Notes: generated by a model from the letters alone, not told the origin. 64,000 nucleotides of DNA from RGIG4608 sp045606265 (GCA_045606265.1 JAZURO010000233.1:10817-74816), one strand, 5' to 3'; counted from the first letter of the stretch, positions 1 through 8,494 are shown. A program made the numbers and translations.

Positions 1-135
1 TTTTTTGTCGCCGTCCTCGGCTTGTGCCTTCATCTTTTGACTGTTAAGAGAAATAACGGCAATTTCCGTAGCGGCAAAAAAAGCATTGAGTGAAATAAGT
101 AAAATTTGTAATAAAAGTTGTCTTAGTATAGGCAT
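1..135 (-). CDS. CNNM/CorC (hemolysin C family) membrane protein, N-terminal fragment
   Basis: The first 45 residues of a protein that runs off the left edge of the window. The start is ATG at 135, behind an AGGAGG-type site at 140-145. The fragment begins with a hydrophobic segment rich in Leu and Ile (residues about 4-21), followed by a polar Asn-Ala-Phe-Phe-Ala-Ala-Thr-Glu stretch and ILSLN-like residues. This is the typical opening of the DUF21 (CNNM) transmembrane domain found in HlyC/CorC proteins, which act in magnesium or other divalent-cation transport and usually carry CBS and CorC_HlyC domains further on. Those later domains lie outside the window, so the assignment rests on the N-terminus alone. 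A structured leader and a clear promoter precede it. Confidence 0.72.
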   Translation of the reverse strand, partial: MPILRQLLLQILLISLNAFFAATEIAVISLNSQKMKAQAEDGDKK

Positions 136-332
136 AATTCCTCCAATTAATTTAAGTTCAGATATTGTTCAGTAAGATAGATCAAGATTTCACTCAGCAG
201 ATAAGCGGTGAGTGTAGTCTTTTGCCCGAAAACGAGCAAAAGCATCTGAACAAATTGGAATGCCTGTCGTTATAGTTCCGAGTTACAGGGCAACTTCGGG
301 GTAATGGGTCCACAGTAGTAAACTCCTTTCAT
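136..332 (-). promoter_or_regulatory. Structured 5' leader RNA of the CNNM/CorC gene (candidate riboregulator)
   Basis: About 195 nt lie between the predicted transcription start and the ATG at 135, with no reading frame of note. On the RNA strand I can draw: a hairpin from 299-278 (CCGA/TCGG plus GTT/AAC) whose loop (291-285) is complementary to 267-262, a possible pseudoknot; a 10-bp hairpin at 242-219 with a UUUU loop; and a 6-bp hairpin at 214-191. The segment 253-244 can pair with 172-165 or with 163-156, 8 bp each. The two options share the same GUUCAG core and exclude each other, and the second ends just before the ribosome binding site. I do not recognise a known riboswitch class; the M-box and yybP-ykoY cores I looked for are not apparent. 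Confidence 0.5.
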
Positions 333-340
333 AAAAATTC

Positions 341-369
341 AACATACAGTATAACATACATTTTGTCAA
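341..369 (-). promoter_or_regulatory. Sigma-A type promoter for the CNNM/CorC gene
   Basis: On the minus strand, TTGACA at 369-364 and TATGTT at 346-341 are separated by 17 bp. Transcription would begin near 332, which fixes the length of the structured leader. Confidence 0.6.
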
Positions 370-438
370 ATTTCAATAGGTTTTTCATATATTTTTATTT
401 ATTAATAGAAAAAAAGGTAGAAAACAGCTATAATTTTG

Positions 439-467
439 TTGACTAATACAAGGTTTTGTGATAAAAT
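439..467 (+). promoter_or_regulatory. Sigma-A type promoter upstream of the cysteine desulfidase-like gene
   Basis: TTGACT at 439-444 and TAAAAT at 462-467 with a 17-bp spacer. The ATG at 499 follows after a GAGAGG ribosome binding site at 485-490. It is divergent from the CNNM promoter. Confidence 0.65.
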
Positions 468-498
468 TAATTTAATTTGATATTGAGAGGAACTGTGT

Positions 499-1785
499 AT
501 GCTTTCAAATGAAATTATTACAACTTATGAAGATATATTGATAGAGGAGCTGCAAGTAGCTATGGGCTGTACTGAACCTATTGCAATTGCATATGCATCG
601 TCTATTGCACGACACGCATTGGGCAGATTACCCGAATGCGTAGTTATTCGCCTTAGCGGAAATATAATTAAAAATGTAAAAAGTGTTATCGTTCCTTCAA
701 CAGGTGGAATGCACGGTATTGATAGTGCTGTTGCTGCGGGTATTGTTTCAGGACGGTATGACTTAAAGCTTGAACTATTATCAGCACTTTCTGAAAAAGA
801 CGCAGAGCTGATCAAAAACTATAAAGAACAGAATCAGATTATAATTGAAGAGCTTGAAAGTCCCTGCAATTTTGACCTTTTCATCAAAGCGATATCCGGA
901 AATGATAAAGTTAAGGTCAGAATTTCCGATTATCATACTAATGTTGTTTCAGTTACCTATAATGACGAGGATATTACCGAGCATTATCGTAACGAGAAAG
1001 CCGAAATGGGCAAAAGCTTGAAAAAAGCTGACAGATCACTTTTGAACGTCAAGGATATTGTGGAATTTGCCGATACGGTTGATCTTGAAAGAATAAGACC
1101 GCACCTTATGCAGCAAATAGAAATGAATATGGCGATTTCAAACGAGGGATTGACCAATGACTATGGAGCAACTATCGGAAAAATACTTTACAATGACGGT
1201 GACGCAACTATCAAGGATAAGCTGAAAGCTTATGCAGCAGCAGGAAGCGATGCTCGAATGAGTGGTTGTGAATTACCTGTGTGTATTATTTCGGGAAGCG
1301 GAAACCAAGGTATTACAGCTTCTGTTCCTGTGGTGGTATATGCCCAAGAAAATACCATTGATGAAGACACAATGCTTCGTGCGTTACTTGTTTCCGACCT
1401 TGTTACTATTCATCAGAAAACGGGAATAGGAACGCTTTCTGCGTATTGTGGAGCAATAAGCGCCGGCGTCGGTGCAGGAGCAGGTATATGTTATCTTCAA
1501 GGGGGGAGATACCGTGAAATTGCACACACTCTTGTCAATGCGGTTGCAATACTTTCGGGAACTATTTGTGACGGAGCCAAAGCATCTTGCGCTGCCAAAA
1601 TCGCTATGGCAGTTGAAGCTGGAATTATCGGTTGTAATATGGCAAAGGCGGACAAGCAGTTCTACGGTGGAGACGGTATCGTTACCAAGGGCGTGGAAAA
1701 TACTATAAGAAACGTTGGAATGCTTGCCAGAGAGGGCATGAGCACCACCGACAAAGAAATCATCAAGATTATGCTCGGCAAATAA
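499..1785 (+). CDS. L-cysteine desulfidase-like protein (UPF0597/YhaM-CyuA family, serine dehydratase alpha-like)
   Basis: A 428-residue cytosolic protein of the family that includes E. coli CyuA (YhaM), which degrades L-cysteine to pyruvate, ammonia and sulfide using an iron-sulfur cluster. The N-terminus carries the signature Gly-Cys-Thr-Glu-Pro (Cys24). Other candidate cluster cysteines lie near residues 357, 364 and 379 in a Gly/Ala-rich C-terminal part related to the serine dehydratase alpha fold. Length is normal for the family. It is the first gene of a probable two-gene unit with the M16 peptidase 39 bp downstream. The family assignment is firm. Which amino acid it cleaves is inferred from CyuA, and an L-serine dehydratase activity cannot be excluded. 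Confidence 0.82.
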   Translation: MLSNEIITTYEDILIEELQVAMGCTEPIAIAYASSIARHALGRLPECVVIRLSGNIIKNVKSVIVPSTGGMHGIDSAVAAGIVSGRYDLKLELLSALSEKDAELIKNYKEQNQIIIEELESPCNFDLFIKAISGNDKVKVRISDYHTNVVSVTYNDEDITEHYRNEKAEMGKSLKKADRSLLNVKDIVEFADTVDLERIRPHLMQQIEMNMAISNEGLTNDYGATIGKILYNDGDATIKDKLKAYAAAGSDARMSGCELPVCIISGSGNQGITASVPVVVYAQENTIDEDTMLRALLVSDLVTIHQKTGIGTLSAYCGAISAGVGAGAGICYLQGGRYREIAHTLVNAVAILSGTICDGAKASCAAKIAMAVEAGIIGCNMAKADKQFYGGDGIVTKGVENTIRNVGMLAREGMSTTDKEIIKIMLGK

Positions 1786-1824
1786 TTATTTGTTAACAAA
1801 TTCATACATATAAAGGAGAAAACT

Positions 1825-4629
1825 ATGAAAAACTTTACTTTTACCAATAAGGTGAGATTTGACTCCTGCGGATATGACGTTTATGAATACGATCATATTA
1901 GCGGAGCAAAGCTTATCTATATTGACTCAGGTACAGAGGAGAAATCCTTCTGTGCAGCATTTAAGACAATTCCGGACGATTCAACGGGTGTTTTCCATAT
2001 TCTTGAACACTCGGTGCTTGACGGTTCAAAGAACTATCCTATGAACTCACCGTTCTTGTTTATGCTTAAAAACTCAATGAATACGTTCCTCAATGCTATG
2101 ACATTCCAGGGTAAGACAATGTACCCCTGCGCTTCTTGCAATCCCGATGATTTTGAGAATCTTTTGAAGGTATATCTTGATGCGGTTTTCAATCCGATTC
2201 TTGCCGAAGGAACGTTTCTTCGTGAAGGCTGGCATATTGAAAAGGCAGAAAACGGATATGACATTAAGGGTGTTGTATATAATGAAATGCAGGGTGCTAC
2301 GGCATCAATTCAGCGCCAGCTTTACGGAGCTATGACAGCTGATCTTTACCCCGATACCTATCAAAAGTATAATAGCGGCGGCGAACCCTCTGTAATTCCT
2401 TCACTTACCTATGAAAATTATCTTGCTGCATACAGAAAGTATTACAGCACAGCAAACTGTGTACTTTTCCTCAGAGGTAATATGGATATCGACAGATACA
2501 CCGATATTATTGACCAATGGCTTGCAGGTGCATCTCAAGAGAGAAGCGAGATTAAACACACGATCCAAGGTCCAAATCACAGAGTATGCGAGCACGAATA
2601 CCCCATTTCTCCCTCAGAGGATACAAAAGGTAAGACAAACATTATCTATTCATATAATGTTGGTATGTATAACGATGCCGAGAGACAGTTGGCAGCGGGC
2701 TTGCTTGCTAATTATCTGATGGACAATAGCTCATCACCCTTGAAAAAAGCTTTGACTTCAAGCGGTCTTATGGCAGATGCGGATATTTACGATTCAACGG
2801 ACGATATTCAAACTTCGTGGGGATTTGCAGCTTATAATACCGAAAAAGAGCATTGTGACGCAATTAAAAAAATAATCGACGATACAATTCAGAGCATTAT
2901 TGATAATGGTATTGATAAAGAAATTATGCTCTCACAAATTTCTGCGACAAGCTTCAGAATGAAGGAGCAGAGAAATGCTGTAACGGGTCTTTGCATCTAT
3001 GATTTCATAAATATTGCAAATAACTATTTCTATAATGTTCCTCTCAATACTTATTTTGAGATTGATGAAGTATTTGAAAAGTTTGAGCGTGAGCTTGACA
3101 ATGGATATTTTGAAAACCTTCTTCGTGAAATATTCTTTGAAAACGAAATAACGGCAATTTCATTGCTCGTTCCCGTGCAAAGAGAATCGAGTGCGGCACA
3201 TCTTGCGACGGTTGAAAAATACACGTCAGAGCTTTCAGAAGAAGTTAAGGATGAAGCATTTAAGAGATTTGTTGACGGAACGAAGCTCGCAATGGATAGA
3301 GATACACCAGAGGTTATTGCAAAAATGCCTACTCTCTCACTTGATAAGCTCACAAAAGAGCTTCCGAAAAAGGAATTTCACGTTGATGAAAACGTTCTTT
3401 ATACACCCGCTGAAACTAACGGGATAGCATACTATCGCTTCTATTTTTCACTTGCGGGACTTAACGCAGATGAGATTATGACAGTTGAGCTTCTTTCACG
3501 TTCACTTGGAGATTTTGCTACTGAAAGCAGCACACCGTCAGAGCTTTCCAACCGTCTTAACAGATATGCGGGCAAGTGGAAGTTCTCAACAACAACTCTT
3601 TCTCCCACAATGCAGAAAGCAGAACCTTATCTTGTAGTAAGTGTTGCTTGTCTTGAAAAGAATGCAGAAAAAGCACTTGAAACAATAAGTGAAATGCTTT
3701 GTAAGACTGTTTATGATGAAGAAACGGCAAAAACAGTTCTTGCCCGTGAGCTTAATAACACAAGAATGCAGTTTATGGGCAACGGAGTAGGACTTGCTCT
3801 TAACAGCTCCGAAGCACTTATTTCCGCAAGCGGATATTATAGCATACTCTTTGGCGGATATCCGTTGTTTATGAAGATTCAGGAATATTCACAGGCGCCT
3901 GCCGAATTCTGTGAAAATGCGAAAGCACTTCTTGCGAGGGTATTTGGTAAAGATAATCTTTGTTACACGGGATTGACAGGCAATAAAGAGCTTCTTGCAT
4001 ACAAACTCACACTTAACAATGGTTCTAAGCTTGAAGGAGCAACGCTTGTAAATACGGATACAAAGAAGGTAGCTTATGCAATCCCCGCAGGAATCAGCTT
4101 CAACGTTCGTTCGCTTGATATTAATGAGATTCTTCCTTATAGTGGAAAGCATATAGCTATTTCAAATCTTCTTTCACTTGGATACTTGTGGCATAATATT
4201 CGTGAGGTCGGCGGAGCTTACGGAACAGGACTCCGTTTTGCAAGACGTGGAGCTTTGAACGTTTATTCATACCGTGATCCCAAGGTTAAAGAGACCTATG
4301 ATATTTATGATAAGATCGCAGATTATCTTGCTAACAATGAATTTACTGACGGAGAAATTCTTGGATGTATTATCAGCACACTTGCAGATTTTGTAAATCC
4401 CAAATCAATGGAGCAAGAGGGTATTGAAAACGAAATCGGATACCTTGCAAACTATACTTACGAAGAAAAAGCGCAGCATATGGCAGACGTACTTTCGTTC
4501 AGTAAAGATGACATTAAGTCTTTCATTCCCGTATTTGAGGCATTTAAGAATGCACACGCCGAATGCTCTGTGGGTAACGGTGAAAATCAAAAGAATTACG
4601 GCAAATTTGATGAGATAATTAATCTTTAA
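1825..4629 (+). CDS. M16C-family zinc metalloprotease (presequence protease-like)
   Basis: A 934-residue insulinase-family peptidase. The inverted zinc motif HxxEH is present as His58-Ile-Leu-Glu61-His62, and the downstream region VVYNEMQG (around residue 150) fits the distal Glu ligand segment. The protein is full length for the M16C subfamily (four homologous domains forming a closed chamber; about 950-1000 residues in PreP/HypA-like proteins). It has no signal peptide or membrane segment, so a cytosolic role in degrading oligopeptides is likely. The start is supported by AAAGGAGAA just upstream. It follows the cysteine desulfidase-like gene closely and ends at a strong bidirectional terminator. 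Confidence 0.9.
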   Translation: MKNFTFTNKVRFDSCGYDVYEYDHISGAKLIYIDSGTEEKSFCAAFKTIPDDSTGVFHILEHSVLDGSKNYPMNSPFLFMLKNSMNTFLNAMTFQGKTMYPCASCNPDDFENLLKVYLDAVFNPILAEGTFLREGWHIEKAENGYDIKGVVYNEMQGATASIQRQLYGAMTADLYPDTYQKYNSGGEPSVIPSLTYENYLAAYRKYYSTANCVLFLRGNMDIDRYTDIIDQWLAGASQERSEIKHTIQGPNHRVCEHEYPISPSEDTKGKTNIIYSYNVGMYNDAERQLAAGLLANYLMDNSSSPLKKALTSSGLMADADIYDSTDDIQTSWGFAAYNTEKEHCDAIKKIIDDTIQSIIDNGIDKEIMLSQISATSFRMKEQRNAVTGLCIYDFINIANNYFYNVPLNTYFEIDEVFEKFERELDNGYFENLLREIFFENEITAISLLVPVQRESSAAHLATVEKYTSELSEEVKDEAFKRFVDGTKLAMDRDTPEVIAKMPTLSLDKLTKELPKKEFHVDENVLYTPAETNGIAYYRFYFSLAGLNADEIMTVELLSRSLGDFATESSTPSELSNRLNRYAGKWKFSTTTLSPTMQKAEPYLVVSVACLEKNAEKALETISEMLCKTVYDEETAKTVLARELNNTRMQFMGNGVGLALNSSEALISASGYYSILFGGYPLFMKIQEYSQAPAEFCENAKALLARVFGKDNLCYTGLTGNKELLAYKLTLNNGSKLEGATLVNTDTKKVAYAIPAGISFNVRSLDINEILPYSGKHIAISNLLSLGYLWHNIREVGGAYGTGLRFARRGALNVYSYRDPKVKETYDIYDKIADYLANNEFTDGEILGCIISTLADFVNPKSMEQEGIENEIGYLANYTYEEKAQHMADVLSFSKDDIKSFIPVFEAFKNAHAECSVGNGENQKNYGKFDEIINL

Positions 4630-4634
4630 TAAAA

Positions 4635-4665
4635 AAACCTGCGAGAATTTCTCGCAGGTTTTTTC
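4635..4665. terminator. Bidirectional terminator between convergent genes
   Basis: Stem of 11 bp (AACCTGCGAGA with its complement, 4636-4660), flanked by an A-run on the left and a T-run on the right. It serves the M16 peptidase gene and the convergent esterase gene. Confidence 0.88.
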
Positions 4666-5441
4666 TATAATCTTTTAATCCACTTATCCGCCAGATCAAC
4701 CCAAGCTGAGCAAGGATGCGGCTCGTTTTCGGGTATTTCTTTGCAGGTTTCGCTTGTCGCAAGAGAGAGACCGTGATGTCCGTCAGGAAAGAGAACGAGC
4801 TGATGTTCAATACCGTGCTTTTTAAGGGCATCGGCTAAGTTTTTAGAATTCTGCACGGGCACGGCATCATCATTTTCGGTGTGCCAGATAAATGCTGGCG
4901 GAGTATCGTCATCAACGTGCAAATCAAGTGAAAACAGATGCTTTTGCTCGTCGGACGGATTGTCCGTTCCGCAGAAGTTGAAAAGAGAACCCATATGCGT
5001 GGGACAGGAAGCGGTTACAACGGGATAGCACAAAATCATAGCATTTGGACGGGCATCCTTTTGAAGTAAGGTTCCGCTTGAAAGAGCCAGGTGACCACCC
5101 GCCGAAAAGCCGACTACAAAAAGCCTGTCAGGGCGTATATTATAAGGAATTGCGTTATTTCTGACGTGCTTGATTGCAAGCTCAATTTCACGCAATGGAT
5201 TAAGATCCTTTGCTAGTTTTGCAACTGAATATTTAAGTACAAATGCATTGTATCCGCGAGCTAAAAATTGGAGTGCAATCGGCTCGCTTTCACGGTTAGA
5301 AACCCATTCATACCCACCGCCCGGACAAATCAGAACAGCTCGTCTTGGTGGATTGTCCATTTCCGGCGGATTGTCTTGGATATAAGTTATTAAATGTGCA
5401 TTTTCATCTTGTGGGAATATATACAATTTCTCAATTTTCAT
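4665..5441 (-). CDS. Alpha/beta-hydrolase, acetylesterase/lipase-like
   Basis: A 258-residue esterase of the BD-FAE/acetyl-esterase type. An oxyanion-hole CPGGGY motif lies near residues 40-44, the nucleophile elbow is Gly-Phe-Ser-Ala-Gly-Gly (Ser about 113), an ENDDAVP segment supplies the likely Asp, and DGHHG supplies the catalytic His. No signal peptide is seen, so it is probably cytosolic and may remove acetyl groups from imported sugars or small esters. The start is taken as ATG at 5441 because AGAGGTG precedes it; an in-frame ATG at 5462 lies on the -10 element and upstream of the predicted transcription start. It stands alone between convergent and divergent neighbours. The substrate is unknown. 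Confidence 0.85.
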   Translation of the reverse strand: MKIEKLYIFPQDENAHLITYIQDNPPEMDNPPRRAVLICPGGGYEWVSNRESEPIALQFLARGYNAFVLKYSVAKLAKDLNPLREIELAIKHVRNNAIPYNIRPDRLFVVGFSAGGHLALSSGTLLQKDARPNAMILCYPVVTASCPTHMGSLFNFCGTDNPSDEQKHLFSLDLHVDDDTPPAFIWHTENDDAVPVQNSKNLADALKKHGIEHQLVLFPDGHHGLSLATSETCKEIPENEPHPCSAWVDLADKWIKRL

Positions 5442-5460
5442 AATATCACCTCTGCAAATC

Positions 5461-5488
5461 ATTATATCATTTTTTCACGCTTTGTCAA
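5461..5488 (-). promoter_or_regulatory. Sigma-A promoter of the esterase gene
   Basis: On the minus strand, TTGACA at 5488-5483 and TATAAT at 5466-5461, spacer 16 bp. Both hexamers are perfect. Transcription would begin near 5454. Confidence 0.8.
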
Positions 5489-5554
5489 CATAATTGTATA
5501 TTTTTCTTTTAATCGGGAATAATATTTTTACCAATTTTATCAAGGAGAAATAAG

Positions 5555-6004
5555 ATGAACGATAAACAAAGAAACAAAGACGCCGAGCTTTTGCAGGATA
5601 TCTACTCAAACGTAAAAATGGGATCTGATTCCATTATTAATTTGCTTCCCAAAATAAAGGATGATGATATGAAAACACTTATGACAACTCAGTTGGATCA
5701 ATATGAAAAATATGCTCAGGACGTAAAAAAACAGCTTACGTCGCAGGGAATAGAGCCCAAGGAAGTGAATCCTGTTTCAAAGCTTGGGGCGAAAATCGGA
5801 ATGGAAATGAAATCGATGCAGGACAGTACTACAAGTCATATGGCAGAAATGATGGTACAGGGCTCAACTATGGACGTAACAGATCTTTTGCAAAAAGTCA
5901 GCGCATATGAGAATTATCCCGAATGTAAGAATTCAGTTTCATTGGCTAAGGAAATCGTGGCTTTTGAAGAAAGAAATATCGAAAAAATGAAGGAATTTTT
6001 GTAA
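5555..6004 (+). CDS. Uncharacterised ferritin-like helical protein
   Basis: A 149-residue, highly charged, Met-rich protein predicted almost entirely helical. The pattern of long amphipathic helices (residues about 8-30, 36-62, 78-105, 110-148) suggests a four-helix bundle of the ferritin-like kind (DUF2383 or similar). I do not see a convincing set of diiron ligands. No signal peptide or membrane segment is present. An AAGGAGAAA site precedes the ATG. It lies between the divergent esterase gene and the DUF1858 gene, which has its own promoter. Function is unknown. Confidence 0.6.
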   Translation: MNDKQRNKDAELLQDIYSNVKMGSDSIINLLPKIKDDDMKTLMTTQLDQYEKYAQDVKKQLTSQGIEPKEVNPVSKLGAKIGMEMKSMQDSTTSHMAEMMVQGSTMDVTDLLQKVSAYENYPECKNSVSLAKEIVAFEERNIEKMKEFL

Positions 6005-6030
6005 AATTATTGCCAAAAGTAACTTTTTTA

Positions 6031-6059
6031 TTGACATGTGCCAAAAAATATTATATAAT
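6031..6059 (+). promoter_or_regulatory. Sigma-A promoter of the DUF1858 gene
   Basis: TTGACA at 6031-6036 and TATAAT at 6054-6059, 17-bp spacer, both hexamers perfect. Confidence 0.85.
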
Positions 6060-6095
6060 ATTTTTCGTAATGATATAGAATAGGAGATTGTAAAT

Positions 6096-6293
6096 ATGAA
6101 AGTTACTAAGGAATCCATTATAGGCGATGTTCTTGATTTCAATCCCGAAACTGCACAGTTTTTCTTTGAAATAGGTATGCATTGTCTTGGTTGTCCCGCT
6201 TCTCGCGGTGAAAACATTGCTGATGCTTGTGCAGTACACGGAACTGATGCTGACAAGCTTGTTGAAAAGATCAACGCTTTTCTTGGAAATTAA
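6096..6293 (+). CDS. DUF1858 domain protein
   Basis: A 65-residue protein consisting of a single DUF1858 domain. It shows the family features: an N-terminal VTKESIIGDVL helix, a central FFEIGMHCLGCP segment with a Cys-x-x-Cys pair (Cys31 and Cys34), and a C-terminal helix. The same domain occurs at the N-terminus of ScdA/RIC-type di-iron proteins and next to redox proteins, so a redox or iron-sulfur-related role is likely but unproven. It has its own strong promoter and its own terminator, so it is probably a well-expressed single gene. Confidence 0.85.
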   Translation: MKVTKESIIGDVLDFNPETAQFFFEIGMHCLGCPASRGENIADACAVHGTDADKLVEKINAFLGN

Positions 6294-6296
6294 TTG

Positions 6297-6319
6297 AAAG
6301 GGGCTGTAAAGCCCCTTTT
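6297..6319 (+). terminator. Terminator after the DUF1858 gene
   Basis: Stem AAAGGGGC (6297-6304) with GCCCCTTT (6311-6318), 6-nt loop, followed by a short T-run. The trmK start lies 18 bp further on, so some read-through into trmK is plausible. Confidence 0.7.
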
Positions 6320-6336
6320 CGCTCTTGGGAGAATTT

Positions 6337-7020
6337 ATGGAAAAAATCAAAATCAATGATAGATTACTGACAGCTGTTCCTTTTGTAAGAAACGGCAGGA
6401 TGTTCGCTGATATTGGAACTGATCACGCATATTTACCCATTTATCTTATGGATATGGGAGTTATTTCAACAGCTGTTGCTGCCGATATAAACCGAGGACC
6501 GCTTGATAAAGCGGGAGAGAATATTGAAAAATACGGTTACGGGAACAGTATCTCAACCGTTCTTTGCGACGGACTGAGTAAAATCGATCCCGAAAAGGTT
6601 GATGATATTGCGATATTTGGAATGGGTGGAGAGCTGATAGTGAAAATTATAGACGAAGCTCCTTGGTTAAAGGATAGTGATAAAAGATTAATTTTACAGC
6701 CAATGACTCATCCCGAAAAGCTCAGAGAGTATCTTGCTCAGAACGGCTTTAATATTCTTGGAGAACAGCTTTCCTCAGATAGAGGAAAGATATATCAGAC
6801 CATTTGTGCGCAATACGATGGAACTCAAAGGCAGTACGACGCCTTTACTTACGCTTTTGGCGAATACATACTCGGTGAAAAAACTGAGCTTCTTTTGGCG
6901 CTTTTAGGTACAACAAAAAGAAAGCTTGAAAGAAAAGTCCTCGGAAAAAATGCAGGCGGAGAGGATATTACCATTGAAATTCAAATGATTGAACGAATAA
7001 ATAAATACATAGAGGAGTAA
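6337..7020 (+). CDS. trmK: tRNA (adenine-22-N1)-methyltransferase TrmK
   Basis: A 227-residue SAM-dependent methyltransferase that modifies A22 in the tRNA D-loop region. It shows the TrmK pattern: an N-terminal INDRLL helix, the SAM-binding DIGTDHAYLP segment near residue 25, a VAADINRGPL motif, IFGMGGE, and LQPMTHPEKLREYL, followed by a C-terminal helical coiled-coil-like tail. Length matches B. subtilis YqfN. The ATG at 6337 is preferred over an upstream TTG because GGGAGA lies just before it. The Nif3-like gene follows after 3 bp, as in Bacillus (yqfN-yqfO). Confidence 0.93.
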   Translation: MEKIKINDRLLTAVPFVRNGRMFADIGTDHAYLPIYLMDMGVISTAVAADINRGPLDKAGENIEKYGYGNSISTVLCDGLSKIDPEKVDDIAIFGMGGELIVKIIDEAPWLKDSDKRLILQPMTHPEKLREYLAQNGFNILGEQLSSDRGKIYQTICAQYDGTQRQYDAFTYAFGEYILGEKTELLLALLGTTKRKLERKVLGKNAGGEDITIEIQMIERINKYIEE

Positions 7021-7023
7021 AAA

Positions 7024-7791
7024 ATGACAGTTTACGAGCTTAGCAAATATATGAATGAAAGAATACCAAGAGAGCTTTCCTGTTCTTGGGATAATGACGG
7101 ACTTATGTGCTGTCCCGACGGTAGCAGAGAAGTAAAAAATGTACTTTTTTGTATGGACGTGACTCCCGAAGCAATTGATTTTGCAATTGAAAACGGATAT
7201 GACCTTATAATTTCTCATCATCCTCTTATTTTTAAGGGGGTTAAGAGTGTATCAGGTGATTTCGGCATTCCGTCAAGAATAATCAAATTGATCAAAAATG
7301 ATGTTTCCGTTATGTCCTTCCATACTCGTTTTGATGCTGTTGACGGCGGTGTCAATGATGCATTGGCAAGCTTGTTTGAATTGACGGATGTTGAGAAAAT
7401 CGAGTGTGACGGAATTGAGCTTATGCGAGTTGGTAATTTGCCAAGTGAGATGTCTCTTGATGAATTTGTCATTATGGTAAAAGAAAAGCTTGGATGTGAG
7501 CATCTTAATTATGCATCAAACAATAATTCGGTTCACCGTCTTGCGCTTGTCGGGGGAGGTGGCGGAAGCTACATAAGAGATGCATACCACGCAGGAGCTG
7601 ATACCTATCTCTCCGGCGAAATAGGTTATCACAACCTTACCGATTGCAAGGATAGTCATATAAATCTTGTCGAAGCAGGACACTATTTTACCGAGAATAT
7701 TGCTCTTAAAAATCTTGCTGATATAGTTCTTGGTGCTGATAAAGATATTAATTGCGGATTTTTTGAAACCAATGTAATTAAGCATATATAA
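7024..7791 (+). CDS. Nif3-like dinuclear metal center protein (DUF34/YqfO family)
   Basis: A 255-residue member of the GTP cyclohydrolase I type 2/NIF3 family. Metal ligands are visible: His65-His66 in SHHPL, the FHTRFDAVDGG segment, and His and Glu in the C-terminal AGHYFTENI motif. The length corresponds to the short form without the PII-like insert present in B. subtilis YqfO. It follows trmK by 3 bp, the order conserved in Firmicutes. Its biochemical role is debated in the literature (metal binding, possible link to metal chaperoning or tRNA metabolism), so no reaction is assigned. Confidence 0.92.
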   Translation: MTVYELSKYMNERIPRELSCSWDNDGLMCCPDGSREVKNVLFCMDVTPEAIDFAIENGYDLIISHHPLIFKGVKSVSGDFGIPSRIIKLIKNDVSVMSFHTRFDAVDGGVNDALASLFELTDVEKIECDGIELMRVGNLPSEMSLDEFVIMVKEKLGCEHLNYASNNNSVHRLALVGGGGGSYIRDAYHAGADTYLSGEIGYHNLTDCKDSHINLVEAGHYFTENIALKNLADIVLGADKDINCGFFETNVIKHI

Positions 7792-7801
7792 GGAGAAAAT
7801 T

Positions 7802-8494
7802 ATGACATTTGTTGTTGCAAATCTTTATGGAAGACTTGAAAAATTCGAAAAACTGATTAAAAAGATTAATCTTAAAGATAGCGATATACTTTACGTTCTT
7901 GGAAATATTGTAGATTACGGTGATCAGTCCATTGAGCTTGTTAATGATCTCAGTGGAAGATATAACGTTTATTCGGTTCTTGGTGAACACGACTACAAAG
8001 CATATTTGCTTCTTTCTGAGTTTGATAGAATGATAAAGGAAGGCGGAGTCCCTTCCGCATCATTTACAAAGGATATGATTTCTTGGGCGCAGGACGGAGG
8101 ACAAGCTACGCTTGAAGCATTTAAGGATGCTGACTCCGATTCAAAAGAGGGATTTTTAGATTATCTTTCAGATCTTCCCGTTTTTGAGGAGGTTACGTTA
8201 AAGAATGGCAAGGAATTTGTTCTTACTTGCAGAGGAATAGCCGATTTTGATAAAAATACTGACCTTTATGATTATTCTCTTGATGCATTTATTAATGGTT
8301 TTCTTGATCTTGATAAGACCTATTTTGATGAAAAAACTATGATAGTGGGCTATCTTGATTATGAGCATACACCTGCAGGAAGAGCAGGAAAGGTTACTGC
8401 TAAGAACAATAATATCGCACTTGCTCCCGATATGAGCGAGAATGATGACGTTGTTTGCGTATGCCTTGAAACAAATGATGAATATTATGTTTAA
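7802..8494 (+). CDS. Metallophosphoesterase-like protein with replaced metal ligands (probable pseudoenzyme)
   Basis: A 230-residue protein that aligns by eye with the small Ser/Thr-phosphatase (PPP) type of calcineurin-like phosphoesterase, but the catalytic motifs are altered. The usual SDIHG is Ala-Asn7-Leu-Tyr9-Gly, the LGDxxDRG motif is LGN35IVDYG, and GNHE is GEHD (61-64). The C-terminal GHTP region reads YEHTP, and the last His/Asp metal motif is absent. Five metal-ligand positions are therefore changed while the fold-defining spacing is kept. The gene is intact, follows the Nif3 gene by 10 bp and overlaps the next gene by 8 bp, so it is probably expressed. A binding or regulatory function is more likely than catalysis. 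Confidence 0.68.
   Translation: MTFVVANLYGRLEKFEKLIKKINLKDSDILYVLGNIVDYGDQSIELVNDLSGRYNVYSVLGEHDYKAYLLLSEFDRMIKEGGVPSASFTKDMISWAQDGGQATLEAFKDADSDSKEGFLDYLSDLPVFEEVTLKNGKEFVLTCRGIADFDKNTDLYDYSLDAFINGFLDLDKTYFDEKTMIVGYLDYEHTPAGRAGKVTAKNNNIALAPDMSENDDVVCVCLETNDEYYV

Noticed and set aside
136..332. M-box, yybP-ykoY, NiCo, 6S RNA or SRP RNA identity for the CNNM leader
   Set aside because: I could not find the conserved core segments of these families in the leader on either strand, so I left it unclassified.
5442..5462. Upstream ATG at 5462 as start of the esterase
   Set aside because: It overlaps the -10 region and lies upstream of the predicted transcript start; ATG 5441 has a good ribosome binding site.
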